A DNA stretch of 64,000 nucleotides from Corynebacterium cystitidis (GTDB lineage Bacteria > Actinomycetota > Actinomycetes > Mycobacteriales > Mycobacteriaceae). Shown one piece after another: positions 27,981-37,235 of the stretch (positions within the stretch are counted from its first letter, which is position 1; every line of letters starts with the position of its first letter). The notes beneath the pieces are model-generated. The model saw only the letters and a list, made by a program, of their open reading frames with translations. It did no database searches and was not told the DNA's origin. The position numbers and the translations under genes are program-made. The DNA is taken from NCBI RefSeq assembly GCF_900187295.1, contig NZ_LT906473.1, positions 1,674,001 through 1,738,000 on the forward strand. The letters run 5' to 3'.

Positions 27981-28268
27981 CTACAGGTTGTTGTCTTCGT
28001 CCTCTTCACCAAATAGGTCAAGCATGTCCTGTGGGGATAATGAAGCGAAGTGTCCACTGAGATCGCGCCCCGAAACCTCGTTGAGGTAGTTTTCGATTGC
28101 GGTCTTTAAACGGCGCGCATCATGCGGGTTGAGTAGCATGATGCGTTCCGTTGACCCACCCGGCAGCTCCTTGTCTACCGACAGTGCAGGAATATTATCT
28201 TTCACCACGACTTCCACCTTGATTTTGCGGCGCTGAATATCGGTGAAACGCGGTTGTGTCTGGGGCAT
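27981..28268 (-). CDS. conserved hypothetical protein, 95 aa
   Basis: The protein has a positively charged start (DIQRRKIKVEVVVKDNIPAL), a middle STERIMLLNPHDARRLKTAIENYL helix and a very acidic end (LFGEEDEDNNL). It has no export signal and no cysteine. Start 28268 (MPQTQPRFT) follows a GGAAG sequence. It is convergent with the glutaredoxin gene and upstream-opposed to the tRNA. I do not recognise the family. Confidence 0.7.
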   Translation of the reverse strand: MPQTQPRFTDIQRRKIKVEVVVKDNIPALSVDKELPGGSTERIMLLNPHDARRLKTAIENYLNEVSGRDLSGHFASLSPQDMLDLFGEEDEDNNL

Positions 28269-28401
28269 AGTCCTCAAATCTTCCTTTCACTCAAAAGCGT
28301 TGTTGCTTTTCCACAACAAACAGTACGTCCAGCCTAATTTACGGTACTTTCGCGTTGTGCGGTAGCCTTAGTCTTCGTTGCGTCGAACGCAACTACTCGT
28401 T

Positions 28402-28474
28402 GCCCCAGTAGCTCAGTGGATAGAGCACGGCTCTCCTAAAGCCGGTGTCGGAGGTTCGATTCCTCTCTGGGGCG
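28402..28474 (+). tRNA. tRNA-Arg (anticodon CCU)
   Basis: A 73-nt cloverleaf: acceptor GCCCCAG pairs with CTGGGGC (28467-28473), discriminator G; D arm GCTC/GAGC; anticodon arm CGGCT/AGCCG around loop CTCCTAA, giving anticodon CCT, which reads AGG; T arm GGAGG/CCTCT with TTCGATT. No CCA is encoded. Such tRNA genes are frequent integration sites; the 880 bp downstream are gene poor. Confidence 0.95.
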
Positions 28475-28600
28475 CTCGGCCAACTTCCAACGACTAGCGG
28501 AGACACGGGGGCTTCTGCCCCACCCCCGACTTCCACCCCAAGTGGCGTAAAATGGTGTCACCCAGCAATCGATGTGTAACATGAAGAACGTGAGCCAGGG

Positions 28601-28873
28601 TTGAGCGCAAGCAAGAATGCCCCGGGCAGCAACTCCGAGGACCCACCGCGTAACAGCATGGGTCCTCGTGCTTATATTCAGTTCGCAGGATCCTTCACGT
28701 ACGAGTCGAAACTCCGGCTCTGCCACCGAACTATCGCTGATCTCAACCACTCTGAAATCCTCTACTCAGCTCGACCTCTCTTCGACGCAGTAGCACAGAG
28801 CCCACTCAACGAAGAAAACATGCGAAAGCTAGCGAAAGTCAGGGCTGCCACAATCAGAAGAACGAACGAATAA
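28601..28873 (+). CDS. weak hypothetical ORF, 90 aa
   Basis: The TTG at 28601 (or the in-frame ATG at 28659, MGPRAYIQF) opens a frame ending at 28873. The second half (LRLCHRTIADLNHSEILYSA, then PLNEENMRKLAKVRAATIRR) has protein-like composition, the first half does not. It has no good ribosome site. It may be the remnant of a lost gene next to the tRNA. Confidence 0.28.
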   Translation: MSASKNAPGSNSEDPPRNSMGPRAYIQFAGSFTYESKLRLCHRTIADLNHSEILYSARPLFDAVAQSPLNEENMRKLAKVRAATIRRTNE

Positions 28874-29258
28874 CCAGAGATCGATCATCGTTTTTAGTTC
28901 CCGCTACATTGACTTATCTGCGGCGATGTCGGCGTGTAGGGATGGACTGCTGGTTTTTTACAAAAGCAATTATAAAATCTAGCTAGTGAAACGCCCGTAG
29001 TCAGCAGAAGATGCCTACAGGTTGCTGAACTCTGCAAGACGCGCGAAACCTTTCGAGGTGACTTCATGCACGGTCGCGATTTTTCGTTTTGAGCATCCGA
29101 TTCTTGAACTTGCGTTGCCATGGAGAACCTGCCCTTAAGACGCTAGACAGCACACCTAGATACGGGCGGTTCCATGATTATTTCCACTGAATCACACACC
29201 CTCTCGTCGTCAAGCGCGAACATAACCACACGCACAAAGCCAAATCACTGCCCGATCG

Positions 29259-29274
29259 TGTGGCATTTTTCACT
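29259..29274. promoter_or_regulatory. GlxR/CRP-like half-conserved site before phosphoketolase
   Basis: TGTGGCATTTTTCACT matches the corynebacterial GlxR consensus TGTGA-N6-TCACA at 8 of 10 positions and lies 82 bp before the start of the phosphoketolase gene, a carbon-metabolism gene that would suit cAMP control. Inference only. Confidence 0.35.
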
Positions 29275-29356
29275 TTACTGCCATAAATAGTATCAATCAT
29301 TCGAAAGTGGGAGTAGCGTCAAAAGTACCGTAACCATACCGAGTTAAGGAGCTCAC

Positions 29357-31846
29357 ATGACCGTCGACACTGCATGGCACCGCCGTCCTGAAGGCGCAGG
29401 CGACACCATCACCAAGGAAACCGCGGATCTTATCCACAAGTGGTGGCGTGCAGCAAACTACCTCTCCGTCGGCCAAATCTACCTGCTGGATAATCCCATG
29501 CTGCGTCGACCGCTGCAGCGCGACGATGTCAAGCCACGTCTTCTCGGCCACTGGGGCACCACCCCGGGTCTGAACTTCATCTACGCGCACGCAAACCGCG
29601 TAATCAAGGAACGCGACCTTAACGCTATCTATGTCACCGGCCCTGGCCACGGTGGCCCAGGCATTGTGGCAAACACCTACCTTGAAGGAACCTACTCCGA
29701 GATCTACCCGGACGTGACTCAAGACGACAAGGGTATGCAGCAGCTGTTCCGCCAGTTCTCCTTCCCAGGTGGCATCCCATCCCACGCAGCACCGGAAACC
29801 CCAGGTTCCATTCATGAGGGTGGCGAGCTTGGCTACGCACTCTCCCATTCCTACGGCGCGGCCTTCGACAACAAGGATCTGTTGGTTTTTGCGGTCGTCG
29901 GCGACGGCGAAGCAGAGACCGGCCCGCTAGCCACCTCCTGGCATGCGAACAAGTTTGTCAACCCAGAAAAAGACGGTGTGGTCCTGCCGATTCTGCACCT
30001 CAACGGTTACAAGATTGCCAACCCAACCGTCTTGGCGCGCATCCCAGAAGACGAGCTCGAAGCACTTATGGTCGGCTACGGGCACAAGCCACACTTCTTC
30101 ACCGGTGGCTTTGATGATGAAACTCCTGAGAGCTATCACACCCGCTTTGCAAAGGTAGTCGACGACTGCCTCGACGAGATCGCCGATATCAAGGCAGCAG
30201 CTGCCGCAGCAGCAGAAAAAGGTGAGGAGATCGAACGGCCTGCTTGGCCGATGATTGTCCTGCGCACCCCGAAGGGCTGGACCGGCCCGAAGGAAATCGA
30301 CGGCAAGGTCACCGAAGACTCGTGGCGCGCACACCAGGTACCACTGGCATCCGCGCGTGACACCAAGGAACACCTGGCGGACCTGGCCGAGTGGATGGAA
30401 TCATACAAACCGAGCGAGCTTTTCGACGACAACGGCATGCTGCGCGACGACGTTGCAGAACTTGCACCCGTCGGCGAGCGCCGTATGTCTGCCAACCCCA
30501 TCACCAACGGTGGCATGGTTCTGAAAGACTTGATTCTGCCAGACTGGCGTGACTATGGCATTGACGTCCAAGAACCGGGCACCCCCTTGACGGAGGCAAC
30601 CCGTCGCCTGGGCACCTACTTCCGTGACGTGATCAAACTTAACCCGGACAACTTCCGTATCTTCGGCCCCGACGAAACCGCATCGAACCGCCTGCAGGAT
30701 GTCTACGAAGTCACCGACAAGCAGTGGAACGCCGAATACTTGCCTAACGACGAGATGGATGGCCACCTCGCACGTGCTGGCCGCGTCGTCGAGATGCTCT
30801 CTGAACACCAGTGCCAGGGCTGGCTCGAAGGCTACTTGCTCACCGGCCGCCACGGCATGATGAGCTCCTATGAGGCCTTTATCCACATTGTGGACTCCAT
30901 GGTCAACCAGCACGCTAAGTGGCTCAAGGTGTGCAACGAGATTCCGTGGCGCCGCCCTATTGCGTCGCTGAACTACTTGCTGTCCTCCCACGTGTGGCGC
31001 CAGGATCACAACGGTTTCTCCCACCAAGACCCTGGTTTCATCGACCATGTTGTAAACAAGAAGGCCGAGGTTGTCCGGGTCTACCTCCCCTGCGACACCA
31101 ACACTCTCCTCTCCACTTTTGACCACTGCCTGAAATCCAAGAACTACGTCAATGTGGTTGTGGCGGGTAAGCAGCCGAATCCGAACTGGCTCTCCGTCGA
31201 CGAGGCGAACAAACACTGCACCAGGGGCTTGGGCATCTGGCACTGGGCAGGTACCGAAGGTGATGGCGACGAACCCGACGTTGTCCTGGCCTGCGCTGGC
31301 GACATCCCCACCTTGGAGACTTTGGCCGCAGCCAAGATGCTGCGCGAAGCAGTCCCAGAGCTGAAGATCCGCGTGGTCAACATCGTGGATCTGATGCGCC
31401 TGCAGCACGAAAAGGAGCACCCGCATGGCCTGTCTGATAAAGAATTTGACACCATCTTCACCAAGGACAAGCCAGTCATCATGGCGTACCATGGCTACCC
31501 TTGGCTGATTCATCGCCTAACTTACCGCCGCAACAACCACTCCAACCTGCATGTCCGCGGTTTCATTGAAGAGGGCACCACCACAACCCCATTCGATATG
31601 GTTATGCGTAACAACCTCGACCGCTTCCACTTGGTCATGGACGTTATTGACCACGTTGAAGGCCTGGGCTCCAAGTACGCGAACCTGCGCCAGTACATGG
31701 CTGATGCGCGTATCTACGCACGTGCGTACGCCTACGCCAACGGCGAAGACGTGCCATCGGTTGCTAACTGGACCTGGTCTGATAAAACGGATGCAGCTCA
31801 GGACACCATCGACGCGACAGTCTTCACCGGCGGCGACAACGAGTAA
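29357..31846 (+). CDS. xfp: phosphoketolase (xylulose-5-P / fructose-6-P)
   Basis: An 829-aa ThDP enzyme that splits xylulose-5-P (and often fructose-6-P) with phosphate into acetyl-P and an aldose phosphate. It shows GPGHGGPG (about 92-99), the ThDP/Mg motif [17 protein letters not shown], the phosphate-binding HLNGYKI and the C-terminal domain with [11 protein letters not shown]. An Ala-rich insertion ([13 protein letters not shown]) sits near residue 285. A strong site (TTAAGGAG) sets the start. The acetyl-P produced can feed acetate metabolism; the gene for the matching acetate uptake system is 10 kb away. Confidence 0.96.
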   Translation: MTVDTAWHRRPEGAGDTITKETADLIHKWWRAANYLSVGQIYLLDNPMLRRPLQRDDVKPRLLGHWGTTPGLNFIYAHANRVIKERDLNAIYVTGPGHGGPGIVANTYLEGTYSEIYPDVTQDDKGMQQLFRQFSFPGGIPSHAAPETPGSIHEGGELGYALSHSYGAAFDNKDLLVFAVVGDGEAETGPLATSWHANKFVNPEKDGVVLPILHLNGYKIANPTVLARIPEDELEALMVGYGHKPHFFTGGFDDETPESYHTRFAKVVDDCLDEIADIKAAAAAAAEKGEEIERPAWPMIVLRTPKGWTGPKEIDGKVTEDSWRAHQVPLASARDTKEHLADLAEWMESYKPSELFDDNGMLRDDVAELAPVGERRMSANPITNGGMVLKDLILPDWRDYGIDVQEPGTPLTEATRRLGTYFRDVIKLNPDNFRIFGPDETASNRLQDVYEVTDKQWNAEYLPNDEMDGHLARAGRVVEMLSEHQCQGWLEGYLLTGRHGMMSSYEAFIHIVDSMVNQHAKWLKVCNEIPWRRPIASLNYLLSSHVWRQDHNGFSHQDPGFIDHVVNKKAEVVRVYLPCDTNTLLSTFDHCLKSKNYVNVVVAGKQPNPNWLSVDEANKHCTRGLGIWHWAGTEGDGDEPDVVLACAGDIPTLETLAAAKMLREAVPELKIRVVNIVDLMRLQHEKEHPHGLSDKEFDTIFTKDKPVIMAYHGYPWLIHRLTYRRNNHSNLHVRGFIEEGTTTTPFDMVMRNNLDRFHLVMDVIDHVEGLGSKYANLRQYMADARIYARAYAYANGEDVPSVANWTWSDKTDAAQDTIDATVFTGGDNE

Positions 31847-31848
31847 GC

Positions 31849-32673
31849 CTAGGGCCCCAATGGGGTGAAGCCAAAGGCGTGGAATGTCACCGTATCTCCT
31901 TGGGCGGCGACATGGCCTGGGTCTGCTGTGGTAGTCCACAAGTTGAGATGTAACTGTTCTTTATTGGGCTGTGGCACGCCCTCGGTGGCCACAGCATGGG
32001 ACAAGATGGTGCCATCTGCTTGAGTAGTTACCACCCGCAGCAGATCTGGTGCCCACGTGGCGGTGGTGGTCAGCTCCTGGTGTCCTTCTGGCACATCAAA
32101 CTCATTGAGGTTGATGCGCGTGCCGTCGGTATCTGTGTACATGGTTTCACCGCCATGGGAGTACTGGCGGGCGGTATCACCCCAGCGCGAGATCTCAATA
32201 AAATCGATCTCTGTTACCCCAGCGGCAGCCTTGTGGCCTGGCACAACAACATCAGCCCAGTCATAGGTGAAAATGCCGAGCACTGTGTGCGGATCAAACG
32301 CATCAAAATCAGCTGAGTAGCGGAAGTAATAAGTGCCGTAGCCGAGGGATTCTTCGGCGATCAGCTCTACCCCACCGTTAATACCTCGGGATTCGAGCAC
32401 GAGATCGCCAGCATCATCGACTGTGGCCCCATCTACCCAGTAGCTCTCACCGGTTTCTGGGTGCGCAGCTTGGGGCCCACCCCAGCCTACAATCTCTTCG
32501 TTGGTTCCCCGGATCGCCCAGGTGTGGCCTTCCCAGCTGAGGGTGTCTAGGTTGTAGGTAGATGAAAAGTCCACAGAGTGTGTCACGGTGCTTTCTCCGG
32601 ATCGTGCGGCGAAAAGAATGGCCATCGCCAGGGCCAGCAAGGTTAGCTTAGGCCACACCTTAGCGTATTTCAC
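31849..32673 (-). CDS. secreted GH16-type (concanavalin-like) glycosidase
   Basis: The 274-aa protein starts with an export signal (PKLTLLALAMAILFAARSG) and continues as a jelly-roll with the GH16 catalytic pattern ExDxxE: TEIDFIEISRWGD near the middle. Supporting features are the strand-rich GYGTYYFRYSADFDAFD and WAPDLLRVVTTQADG blocks. GH16 enzymes cut beta-1,3/1,4 glucans or related polymers; the natural target here is unknown. The start is GTG 32673, after AAGGGCA; the ATG at 32715 is possible. It converges on xfp with 2 bp between stops. Confidence 0.75.
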   Translation of the reverse strand: MKYAKVWPKLTLLALAMAILFAARSGESTVTHSVDFSSTYNLDTLSWEGHTWAIRGTNEEIVGWGGPQAAHPETGESYWVDGATVDDAGDLVLESRGINGGVELIAEESLGYGTYYFRYSADFDAFDPHTVLGIFTYDWADVVVPGHKAAAGVTEIDFIEISRWGDTARQYSHGGETMYTDTDGTRINLNEFDVPEGHQELTTTATWAPDLLRVVTTQADGTILSHAVATEGVPQPNKEQLHLNLWTTTADPGHVAAQGDTVTFHAFGFTPLGP

Positions 32674-32739
32674 ACTCGTGCCCTTCGTGGTTGAAACCGT
32701 GTGCAGGTAGAACAAGCGCCAGGGCTTAAGCAGCGGGCC

Positions 32740-34185
32740 TTAGAGCGAATCCCCAAAATCTTCGCGGAACTTGGCCACCAAATCCTGCGCCCAGGATCCC
32801 TTCGGCGCTAAACGCCCGTAGAAGAAACGCAGAATTTCTGGCTCCTCCACCCACTCGAGCCCACCGATCAAATGCCGGTTTTGGTACAGCCAGTCAATCC
32901 GGTCGATCGTGTAATTGACTTGCGAAAGCGTAAACACACGCCGTGGCATTGCTAGGCGGACAAGTTCCATATCAGCTAAAGGCTCCACACCTTCGTCGTC
33001 ACGCTGCTCACTCATCGTGCCGCGTTCCATGCCACGCACACCAGAGGCAATATACAGCGCTGCCGCCAGTGCACCTGCGGGGTAGTCATCCTGCGGGATG
33101 TGATCGACAAAACGCATTGCATCCACGTGCGCACCGAGACCACCGGCTGGAGTAATCACCGGAATATTGCGGCGGTCTAGCTCTCCTACCATATATTCGA
33201 TGAACTGCGGACCCTGATTAATCATGTCCTCATCCATCGTTTCGTCCAGGCCCACAGTGATCGCTTCCATCTCCCGGACGGACATCCCGCCATAGGTAAG
33301 AAAGCCCTCGTACATCGGCACATATCCGCGCATGCGCTTGTACATGTCCTCATTACGGATGCAGATTCCGCCACCGCGGCCAAACCCGAGTTTGCGCGCC
33401 GAGAAGTACAGCACATCGCAGTTCTGCGCCATTTCTGCTGTAATGTCGCGTATCGACGCATCCTTGTACTGCTCTTCGCGTGTTTTGATGAAGTGCAAGT
33501 TATCAGCCAGCAAGGATGCATCAAGGACCATAGGTACCTCGAACTCCTGGCACACTGCGTACGCCTCACGCATGTTCTGCAGTGAGAAAGGCTGGCCGCC
33601 AATCAGGTTTGTGCCTGCCTCCATCCGCACAAAAGCTACCTTTGATGGATCAGCAGCCACAGTGTCACGGAGCTTATCGACGTTGATATTGCCCTTGAAC
33701 TTCTTTGTCGAGGTGACCTCAAGGCCGCTTTCGTCGATCAGCTCAATGACTTCTCCCCCACGGTGGGTGATGTGCTGTTTGGTGGTGGTGAAGTGATAGT
33801 TCATTGGCACAATTGAACCTTCGGTGACCAGCACTTCAGAGATAATGTTTTCACAAGCACGGCCCTGGTGCGCGGGCAGGAAGTACTCCATACCGAAGAG
33901 CTCGCGGACCTTGTTTTCTAAGCGCGTATAGGTTGCTGAACCTGCGTAGGCATCATCAGCTCCCAGCATGGCTGCCTGCTGGTCCTGGCTCATCGCGTTG
34001 ACCCCAGAGTCTGTGAGCATGTCGAGGAATACATCCGCGTTTTGTAGCAGGAACGTGTTATAGCCTGCGCCTTCCATTGCCACCACGCGCTCTTCGATGG
34101 GTAAAAGCGTGAGCTTCTGGATGATTCGTACCTTGTGCATCTCCAGTGGCAACTGCTGACCACGGAAGAACTTCACTTTCGACAT
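32740..34185 (-). CDS. tnaA: tryptophanase / tyrosine phenol-lyase family enzyme
   Basis: This 481-aa PLP enzyme of the beta-eliminating lyase family probably breaks Trp to indole, pyruvate and ammonia; Tyr (phenol-lyase) is the alternative. It begins VKFFRGQQLPLEMHKVR, has AHQGRACENIISEVLV, VRMEAGTNLIGGQPFS, DASLLADN and the PLP-lysine region LYFSARKLGFGRGGG, which differs from the SAKKD context of E. coli TnaA. Length is normal. No tryptophan permease (TnaB) or TnaC-like leader is next to it. It is a lone gene with AAGGAGT as ribosome site. Confidence 0.85.
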   Translation of the reverse strand: MSKVKFFRGQQLPLEMHKVRIIQKLTLLPIEERVVAMEGAGYNTFLLQNADVFLDMLTDSGVNAMSQDQQAAMLGADDAYAGSATYTRLENKVRELFGMEYFLPAHQGRACENIISEVLVTEGSIVPMNYHFTTTKQHITHRGGEVIELIDESGLEVTSTKKFKGNINVDKLRDTVAADPSKVAFVRMEAGTNLIGGQPFSLQNMREAYAVCQEFEVPMVLDASLLADNLHFIKTREEQYKDASIRDITAEMAQNCDVLYFSARKLGFGRGGGICIRNEDMYKRMRGYVPMYEGFLTYGGMSVREMEAITVGLDETMDEDMINQGPQFIEYMVGELDRRNIPVITPAGGLGAHVDAMRFVDHIPQDDYPAGALAAALYIASGVRGMERGTMSEQRDDEGVEPLADMELVRLAMPRRVFTLSQVNYTIDRIDWLYQNRHLIGGLEWVEEPEILRFFYGRLAPKGSWAQDLVAKFREDFGDSL

Positions 34186-34331
34186 ACTTACTCCTTGTTA
34201 TATGAACAGACCCTGCAACTTGAGTCTAGAGCTTTAAGTGTGCCATGCAGTTGCCAGGCCCGGGCCACGGCCCATGATTTGCGCTTATTTCCTTGCGGGA
34301 CAACTAGCGCAATAGTCAGCCTGTTACTAGA

Positions 34332-35230
34332 GTGCCACATGCGACTATTTACGACATCAAGTATTCCCGGCGTGGCATCCTCAAAGCTGCCACCTTCGCA
34401 GCAGCTGCCAGCACTGTCGGCGCTAGTGCGCTCGCCACCGCCCCTTCTGCCTCTGCTCAAGGCCGAGTGCTTGGCACGGTTATCGACTACTCCGCCGGCG
34501 TTCCTTCCGGTCGCGCAGTGCGCGCCGCTGGCCACATGGGGCCGTACGTTATGTTTCGCAGCCTCGCCCCGACGCCCTTTCATGGATGAAGGGCAAACCC
34601 GTTAGCCTTTCTGAAACTCGCGACTTTGCGGCCAACGGCCTTGCCACTGCGTCTGTCTACCAGTTTGGCCGGGCTAGCACTGCCGATTGGCTTGCTGGCG
34701 CTTCAGGTGCCGCGACACATGCCCCGCAGGCGATTAACCTGCACCAGGCGGCAGGCGGGCCAACGGGCCGGCCCATTTACATTGCTATCGACGACAACCC
34801 CACCTGGGCCCAGTACACACAGCAGATCCGCCCCCACTTGCGGGCATTTCAGGCCGCTCTGACAAACGCTGGCTACCTCACTGGTGTCTATGGCAACTGG
34901 AACGTCATCGAGTGGTGCGTTAACGACGGCATCGGTTCGTTCTTCTGGCAACACGACTGGGGCTCCGGTGGCAAAATCCACCCACGCACCACCATCCACC
35001 AAAAAGCGAAGTGGCAGGCCTATATTGATGGTGTTCAGGTGGACATTAATAGTGTCTACGCAGCCGATTGGGGCCAGTGGACACCCGGACAGCCACCGAT
35101 CATTCCGGCAGTACCGGTAGGGGGATCGTCGATAAGCGATGCTGCAAACATGTCATCACAGATCGCAGGCCAATTCCAAGCCCCGGACATCCAGCGCGTC
35201 ATCGACCAGGCACGTAACGTCTTACCCTAA
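34332..35230 (+). pseudogene. Tat-exported DUF1906 (glycoside hydrolase-like) protein, frameshifted
   Basis: The GTG at 34332 opens a frame with a twin-arginine signal (YSRRGILKAATFAAAAS, cleavage after ASA) and the start of a DUF1906 domain (GTVIDYSAGVPSGRAVRAAG), but it stops at 34589. Shifting by one base in the G run at 34538-34541 restores GAVRYVSQPRPDALSWMKGK and joins the second frame (34586-35230), which holds IYIAIDDNPTWAQYTQQI, GVYGNWNVIEW and VQVDINSVYAADWGQW. One lost G in a homopolymer explains it: true frameshift, phase variation, or sequencing error. DUF1906 proteins are predicted TIM-barrel hydrolases acting on the cell wall. Confidence 0.8.
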
Positions 35231-35396
35231 GCTCGGAACTTAGCGAACGTACCGGGTAGAGGGTACATCCAAGTCTCAGCCACGTTATCAGCGATCACAG
35301 GCGGTCGGCGAACTAGCTTAAAGATTCCCCTACCTTTTGGCAAGAAGGCTCCCTTGATTACACGACCGAATTCTCAATATGATAAGAGGCATGACC

Positions 35397-35807
35397 ATGC
35401 TAAACTCCGCCAACATAAACAAAGCTCCCGAAGGCAGCGATGCGCAGGCACGCATCGTCCTTGGTGAACGCGTTTATGAACTAGATGAACGGGGCGCAGC
35501 GATCATTGAGGACGTAGTACAAGCTCTGGAAAAGGGCTCTATAGTCCAGTTCTCGACGGTATCTGACAACATGCCAATCGAAGAGGCAGCTCAAGAACTT
35601 GGAATCACTCCCTTTGCGATGGCAAATCTTCTCGATGAAGGTGTCATTGCAGATGTTTTTGAAGGGGACGTACGTCGCGTGTCCAGAAGCTCTATGCAGG
35701 CCTTTATAGATGACACTCCGCGAAGGCGTAGGGAAGGCATTAAGGCCTTTAGGGAGACCCATGATCCAGCAGATGATCAATTAGAGGGTTTCGTCTCGAC
35801 CCGATGA
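35397..35807 (+). CDS. antitoxin of a PIN-type toxin-antitoxin pair (orphan)
   Basis: A 136-aa protein of the excisionase-like helix-turn-helix antitoxin family: an N-terminal arm (ALEKGSIVQF), the HTH (MPIEEAAQELGITPFAMANL, then EGVIADVFEGDVRRVSRSS) and a basic/acidic tail (RRRREGIKAFRETHDP) that normally binds the toxin. Its TGA overlaps an ATG (ATGA at 35804-35807), the usual coupling to the toxin gene, but the toxin frame is broken after about seven codons. AGAGG with 8-nt spacing supports ATG 35397. It is now probably a solitary DNA-binding protein. Confidence 0.75.
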   Translation: MLNSANINKAPEGSDAQARIVLGERVYELDERGAAIIEDVVQALEKGSIVQFSTVSDNMPIEEAAQELGITPFAMANLLDEGVIADVFEGDVRRVSRSSMQAFIDDTPRRRREGIKAFRETHDPADDQLEGFVSTR

Positions 35808-35872
35808 AGCCCCGAATCTTTCTTGCGGGTAACCCCGTTCGAAGGCCATCCACCCAGCGTTCTTTTTCGTGC
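35804..35872 (+). pseudogene. 5' stub of a PIN-domain toxin gene
   Basis: ATGAAGCCCCGAATCTTTCT encodes MKPRIFL, as in PIN toxins that start M-x-R-x-FLDAN with a catalytic Asp next. The sequence then changes to GCGGGTAACCCC and runs on as unrelated low-quality frame. Only the first seven codons survive. Confidence 0.5.
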
Positions 35873-36237
35873 TACCCCTCCACCGCCTGTGCATACAGCT
35901 CAAACAAATGTTTCACGATCGCCGCTTCCCGCTCCGCATCCGGCAGATCCGAAAAGTCCACCGCATACGCCGCCTCCACCGCCGCATCTAACCGCTGATG
36001 CGCCGCCGTCAACTGCGGGTACAACCAGTCATTATCGGGATCGTACAGGTCCGCAAGGGTCGCCCCCTCATACTCCGCCCGGGCATCCAACACTTCCTGC
36101 GCATGCTTTTCGACGTCCCCCTTCCGCCCCTCATCCAGTCCCGGGAAGAAAAATGTTGTAGACCACGCTCGAGCGGAAACATCCTTAATCGAAAGCGAAA
36201 GGGTAATCATAGTGTTAAGCAATCCTTCACGTCGCAT
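35872..36237 (-). pseudogene. C-terminal fragment of a large adenine DNA methyltransferase
   Basis: The 121-aa frame resembles the end of class I SAM-dependent restriction methylases (large type II/IIG-like): STTFFFPGLDEGRK, AQEVLDARAEY, ATLADLYDPDND, LTAAHQRLDAAVEAAY and a final IVKHLFELYAQAVEG. The catalytic NPPY and SAM motifs are missing. The likely N-terminus of the same gene is at 39951-40025 on the same strand, so about 3.7 kb of IS material now replaces the middle. ATG 36210 or 36237 may still allow expression. Confidence 0.7.
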
Positions 36238-36239
36238 TT

Positions 36240-36404
36240 TTAATTGCCCGCAATAACAGCGACTTCCACCTTCACACCTCGTGACTCCAGGGAGTCGGCT
36301 TGCTTAATTAAGTTAACTTTCGAAAAGGTAAATAAATCATCTGGACCTCCAAGCTTGCCTTGCCGTCTATGCAGTGCCAACACGACGTGGGTGCCCTTAA
36401 TTGT
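36240..36404 (-). pseudogene. C-terminal fragment of an unrecognised gene
   Basis: On the minus strand the frame GTHVVLALHRRQGKLG, then DDLFTFSKVNLIKQ and ADSLESRGVKVEVAVIAGN ends at TAA 36242-36240, 2 nt before the ATG of the methylase fragment. It has no start codon and is cut near 36405, where IS-like sequence begins. Composition is protein-like; family unknown. Confidence 0.4.
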
Positions 36405-36438
36405 CAGACTACTTGTGAATCAGTTTTGAGGAGGATTC

Positions 36439-36702
36439 ATGAGTACGAAAGTTCATTGTCCGGCAGATAGGTTTAGCCCTGAGCAGCGTCGTGAGATTGC
36501 GTTGAGATATGTGGCCTTGAAGAAGGGCCGCAAGGGTGCCTACGCCGAAAGTTTGGGTGTCTCAACAGCGACGATCCGCTCGTGGGTGGCAGCCTGTGCC
36601 GATGGTGATCTCGACAAAGGCTTGATTCCACGTCAGACTGGAAAGATGACGAAGAAGGATGTTGCTGAGATCACCCGGCTGAAAAAACTCTTGGACTGTT
36701 AG
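36439..36702 (+). pseudogene. IS3-type OrfA (transposase HTH) fragment
   Basis: The 87-aa frame begins after a strong GAGGAGG site and has a transposase HTH: FSPEQRREIALRYVALKKGR, then YAESLGVSTATIRSWVA and the leucine-rich start of the coiled coil (EITRLKKLL). It stops abruptly at KKLLDC, and no OrfB follows, so the element is truncated. TGTCAGACTACTTGTGAATC at about 36404-36423 may be its left end. Confidence 0.65.
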
Positions 36703-36741
36703 GAACGGGGGTTTTGAAGTGGTGTGGTGATGGTTGTGAAG

Positions 36742-36786
36742 CACCGCAGTGACGGTTGTGATGCGGGGGTAGTTGTCACTGCGGTG
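36742..36786. repeat. 12-bp inverted repeat in IS debris
   Basis: CACCGCAGTGAC (36742-36753) and GTCACTGCGGTG (36775-36786) are exact inverted copies around a 21-nt loop, just downstream of the istB fragment. It may be the terminal repeat or terminator region of the lost IS21-type element. Confidence 0.7.
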
Positions 36787-36799
36787 GCGGGGGTGGGCC

Positions 36800-37105
36800 T
36801 TACTGTGGTATACGCATGTTTGGCCCGTCGAGGTTGATGATTTCAGCGTTGCCGATTATTCGGTTCATCAGTGATTCGGCGACGACTTTATCGGGGATGG
36901 ATTCATACCAGTGTTCGGGTGTGAACTGGGATGTGATCAGGGTTGATCCTTTGTGTTCTCTGGCTGCGATGATGTTAAACAACGCGTTGGCGGTGTCGCC
37001 TGAAATGGGTGTGGTCAGAAAATCATCAAGTACCAAAAGGTCGGTGGCTGTGAGTTTATCTGTCAGTTCTAGGCGTTTCGGGTCGGTGTGTCTAACCCCC
37101 ACCAT
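36800..37105 (-). pseudogene. IstB-type ATPase fragment (IS21 family)
   Basis: A 101-aa C-terminal piece of the IS21 helper ATPase: Walker B-like LLVLDDFLTTPI, FNIIAAREHKGSTLITSQFT (sensor region) and a final ESLMNRIIGNAEIINLDG. The Walker A half and the transposase IstA are missing. Confidence 0.8.
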
Positions 37106-37173
37106 GAAAAATCCGGGTCAGGACTGCCGTAGAGGCCAAACAGCAAGGCGGTCATGCACCCCACTCTACCGGT

Positions 37174-37218
37174 AGAAAAAGAGTGATGGCGCGACCCAGG
37201 TTGAACCAGGTGGCGCCA
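37174..37218 (-). terminator. intrinsic terminator of the 31-aa gene
   Basis: On the minus strand TGGCGCCACCTGG, loop TTCAA, then CCTGGGTCGCGCCA pair at 12 of 13 positions and are followed by TCACTCTTTTTC. It starts 18 nt after the stop of the small gene. Confidence 0.8.
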
Positions 37219-37235
37219 CCATGTACGCGCAATGT

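Larger units (their letters stand above)
28475..29356. other. gene-poor region between tRNA-Arg and phosphoketolase gene
   Basis: These 880 bp hold one weak ORF (28601-28873) and no clear conserved gene. A GC hairpin (GGGGGCTTCTGCCCC, about 28507-28521) follows the tRNA. No integrase fragment and no repeat of the tRNA 3' end is seen, so integration here is not supported. The last 100 bp hold the phosphoketolase promoter. Confidence 0.5.

Noticed and set aside
28436..28750. Minus-strand ORF overlapping tRNA-Arg
   Set aside because: It runs through the tRNA gene and has no domain or signal.
28894..29121. 75-codon minus-strand ORF before phosphoketolase
   Set aside because: Unusual composition, weak start, no conserved pattern; kept only as part of the gene-poor region.
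28475..29356. Integrated element at tRNA-Arg
   Set aside because: No integrase remnant and no repeat of the tRNA 3' end are visible downstream.
30401..31513. 370-codon frame opposite to phosphoketolase
   Set aside because: It is antisense to a fully conserved gene; such long frames arise from GC-rich codon use. The protein text has no recognisable domain.
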